A stretch of 64,000 nt of DNA. Origin: Agrostemma githago (lineage: Eukaryota; Streptophyta; Magnoliopsida; Caryophyllales; Caryophyllaceae). A model generated the notes under the pieces. That model was not told where the DNA came from. It made no database searches and saw only the letters and a program-made list of their open reading frames with translations. This document shows positions 61,265-64,000 of the stretch, piece after piece (the stretch's first letter is position 1; each line of letters starts with the position of its first letter). Made by a program: the position numbers and the translations under genes. Location: the NCBI GenBank assembly GCA_958450325.1, contig OY288251.1, positions 63,381,666 through 63,445,665 of the forward strand, in the 5' to 3' direction.

Positions 61265-62345
61265 TATAATTTAATTTAATGGCACTGACAGAGGCAGAGG
61301 CAGAGACAGAGCCGAAGAAGTCCAAGTCTGCAAGTTTGAATTGAAAGAGAGGGAAAACAGTGGCGCCACTCAAATTAAAGAGGAAGAACCACCCAAATCA
61401 AACAAACAAAGGAAGAGAAGAAGAAGAAGTGGAGATGTTAAGCCTCTTTTCACTGCTACTCTAATTATTCTTACAGATCTTTTTTGTTTACTTGGGGATT
61501 TCTACCAATTTTTTATTGGGTTATTTTGGTATGGTAGGTTTACTTTTCCTTTTGAATTCTTTGATTTTATACCCTCTATTTAATTAGACTAAAGTCTCTT
61601 AGACGGCGTATATGTTTTGATATATGAGTAAAATATAGTCATGTGAAATCTGGTTTAAATTATCTAATTAAATGCATTATGAATATTAAATTTTATAAAG
61701 ATATGGAAAAAAATGCATTGACAAGTATTAAAAAAACACGTATGGAATTAATGATTTGACATCTGGAGCTCGATTTTGTGGAGGTAAGGCTTCGAGGGTA
61801 AGGCGTTGTAATGTGGTAGGAAAGGGGAAAGTTGAGTAAGAATGACTCGAATTTCGATCGGGGTAGGTTTGATAATGCGGATCTGATTTCCATGTCTGGC
61901 CCTAATGGTTAAGGTGTATCCTGTGGAGCCTGAATCCTCAAAATTCCGGGCTATCTCTTAGCCTAGGCCTCGAGAAGGTCTTGAGGGTTGTAATGTGGGA
62001 AGGCTAGATGTGGTGTTAGCTGACCAGCTCGATTGTCACCCTTCTATTTGATGGTATGAGCATTGATAATTTTTGAATTGACCGTATCCCGGTCAAGGGA
62101 CTTTCACTTGAGTTGATCGCTAACCGTGGTCATGGATTTTTGAATTTTATTTTTTTGTAAACCTCTTAGCCCCGGTTATGGGATTCTTCATTCGATTTGA
62201 CCGTGTCACAGTTAAGGGATTGACCGTATCTGGTCGAGGGATGTCGAGAATTCTTTCTGATCGTGGTCAGCTCTTTTATTTTGGCCTTTTGCTTTTTCCT
62301 TGGACTTTTTGATTTTTTTTAATCCAGTTTTTTTTCACGGCTACC
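61265..62345. other. AHL upstream region and unassigned repeats
   Basis: Promoter and leader of the AHL gene lie just above 61265. Around 62070-62240 there are repeated GACCGTATC/GGTCAAGGGA-type motifs, four to five copies in direct and inverse order, which look like part of another repetitive element. No open frame with similarity was seen. Confidence 0.45.
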
Positions 62346-62827
62346 TGTTGTGTTCCAAATTTGGCCCACTTTTCCACCTATTTAGACCCGTTTTCCAATC
62401 GCTTTTGTGATATTTGTGTGTGATTATCGCCTTATTTGAGTCTTTCTCACTCTAGCGACCTCTCTTGTGCATTTTACGTGTTCTTGGGTAGTTTTTCTAT
62501 TATTTTGATAGGAATCCATTGTCCGAGAGCATGTTCAAGCTTACATGGGCACAAGAGAGTGGAATATCATCCCAAAGCATGATTAAGGTCCAAACCCAAG
62601 AAGTGAAACCTTGAGCAAAAGGGTAAAAGGCAATGATATGGCAAAACTCAAGTCCATTGGGCAACTTCACAAGGCAAGATCGAACTTCAAATGCATATAT
62701 CTAAATTTATAGACATCGAATTTAAGCAATTCTAGTTGGAGATGAAAGCTTATCTTCTTAGCTTTCCAACGACATATCACACGCCCCAATCGGAGATCAA
62801 ACGAGAGAGTTATGACCCTTTGAAGTC

Positions 62828-63035
62828 ACAGGGTGAAGTTTCACCCGATGAGATTTGACCGGGCGAAATTTCACCCTACCAGATTTTTGAGTTTTTGGTC
62901 ATATTTTTCACAGGGCGAAATTTCACCCGATGAGATTCTGACCGGCTGAAACTTCACCCGACGGTATTTTGGCGAGATTGGAGGGAATTTGCAGGGCAAA
63001 ACCTCACCTATGAAGATCCAAAGGGCAAAGTTTCA
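62828..63035. repeat. Palindrome array in the right-hand Athila-like LTR
   Basis: Five to six variants of GGGYGAARTTTCACCC, in the same position relative to the TATA box as in the other two copies. Confidence 0.85.
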
Positions 63036-63973
63036 TTTCAAGGACAAAATTAGAATTGGGCTTTGTTTTTAGTGACCCATCAAGGCTTTGTATATATAGT
63101 TAACCCTAGATTTCTATCATGTACTCCATTATTATGCTTCACGAGATCTAGAAACTCCATTAGTTTAGACAAGTTTATATCATTCTAATCTAGTAAAAAC
63201 ATTAGTCTAGTCTTAGATTTTATTGAAGATTGAAGGGTTTGCAAGGATTGGGTGACAAAGTTCTTGTATTTCTTTCTTCAAGCTTCATTCTTTTTATGTT
63301 AATCTTCATCTTCTTCATTGAGTATTTCCACCATTGTTGGTACTTTCTTCTCCTCTCTCTCCTCTCTAATTAGTTTCTTCTCTAGTTTTTCCTCTAGTTT
63401 ATTGTTTTTCTTGGTTTTTCTTGCTTTGTTATTGTTTTTCCTAGTAGAATTTGCTCTTGGTTTTATTTTTTCTCTCACTTGTGTTAGATTAATTTCCCCT
63501 CTTTTTGTTAGTATAGATTGTTTTTGCCTAATTTTTTTCTTAGTGGTTCTTGTTAGTTATACCATGATTAGTGAGTAGATCTTTGTTAGGGGGTTAGGGG
63601 AGGATGAATTTGGGTAACATGGATTAAGGACTCTTGTGATTGAATGCACTTGGGTTGATTTGTCTATTTTGGAATTGTTGTATGCTTGTCGACTTTACTT
63701 GATCAATTTAGTTGACTCGTATTCACCCTCGTCAATATATGGGGAAACTCAGGGCTTGGGTAATTCCTGTTAGCTTTTTATTTGAATGTTTATTTGTTAA
63801 TTTGGGGCAAGGTTGATTTGTGTTTATAATGTGGGAGGATTAGTATGTGAATGTTCTTAGTTGATTGGAGAATTGTGTTGTATTCATTGCATTTCATGAG
63901 GTGAGGTACACTTGCCTATTTATAGGCATCCAACATTCATCTACATTCTTCTCCTACGTCCTTCTTCTAAACT

Positions 63974-64000
63974 TTTCTTCTTCTTCTTCTTCTTCTTCTT
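63974..64000. repeat. (TTC)n microsatellite at the window end
   Basis: About nine TTC units up to the last base. Its true length is unknown. Confidence 0.95.

Larger units (their letters stand above)
62346..64000 (+). mobile_element. Athila-like LTR, 5' part, cut by the window end
   Basis: Begins TGTTGTGTTCCAAATTTGGCC at 62346, matching the first bases of the solo LTR at 16136-17887. A palindrome array (GGGCGAAATTTCACCC variants) lies at 62828-63035. A TATATATAG box is at 63091-63099. It includes the GGGGAAACTCAGGG segment near 63742. The end lies beyond the window, so whether this is a solo LTR or a full element cannot be told. Confidence 0.75.

Noticed and set aside
60839..61279. Two long plus-strand frames opposite the AHL first exon
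   Set aside because: They are antisense to a GC-rich, well-supported AHL exon, so their length comes from codon bias of that exon; no family similarity.
63318..63578. Hydrophobic frame in the right-hand LTR
   Set aside because: It lies inside repetitive LTR DNA rich in T and C, giving Phe/Leu/Ser by composition; no family match.

Overview
This is plant nuclear DNA: canonical GT-AG introns, three recognisable host genes with eudicot-type structure, and dense LTR retrotransposons. A eudicot is certain. Caryophyllales is only a guess, from the style of the repeats. No organelle, bacterial or CRISPR sequence was seen.

Layout. 1-20,590 is a graveyard of transposable elements. It holds a truncated Tat-type Ty3/gypsy pol (8-3386), chromovirus-like LTR scraps, and an Athila-like LTR (3886-14282) split by an 8.6-kb Mutator-like element (MULE, 4703-13296, 9-bp target duplication). 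The MULE carries a broken transposase and a broken plant-mobile-domain gene, and a 2.4-kb solo LTR (7781-10212) sits inside the transposase. Then come a CACTA-like end, a copia scrap, a complete Athila-like solo LTR (16136-17887, TSD TGTAC) and a diverged relative. 20,591-27,827 is a structurally complete, young copia-type element with near-identical LTRs but no usable coding sequence.

28,550-61,264 is mainly the genic part. A CTR1 (Raf-like kinase, ethylene signalling) gene on the + strand has 15 exons coding for 812 aa. A class A heat-shock factor, probably HsfA3, lies on the - strand (2 exons, 420 aa). An AT-hook/PPC (AHL, clade B) gene lies on the - strand (5 exons, 350 aa). All three reading frames join cleanly. 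Between the last two, 47,450-55,960 is a copia remnant into which one solo-LTR family inserted three times, each inside the last, all with perfect 5-bp target duplications. 62,346 to the end is the start of another Athila-like LTR.

The host genes show no operon-like relation. CTR1 is a negative regulator of ethylene response, the HSF a stress activator and the AHL a chromatin-binding regulator. The main structural surprises are the four-level nested insertion, the repeated use of family-specific palindromic motif arrays in unrelated elements, the MULE that carries a plant mobile domain, and a young LTR element with no coding capacity.
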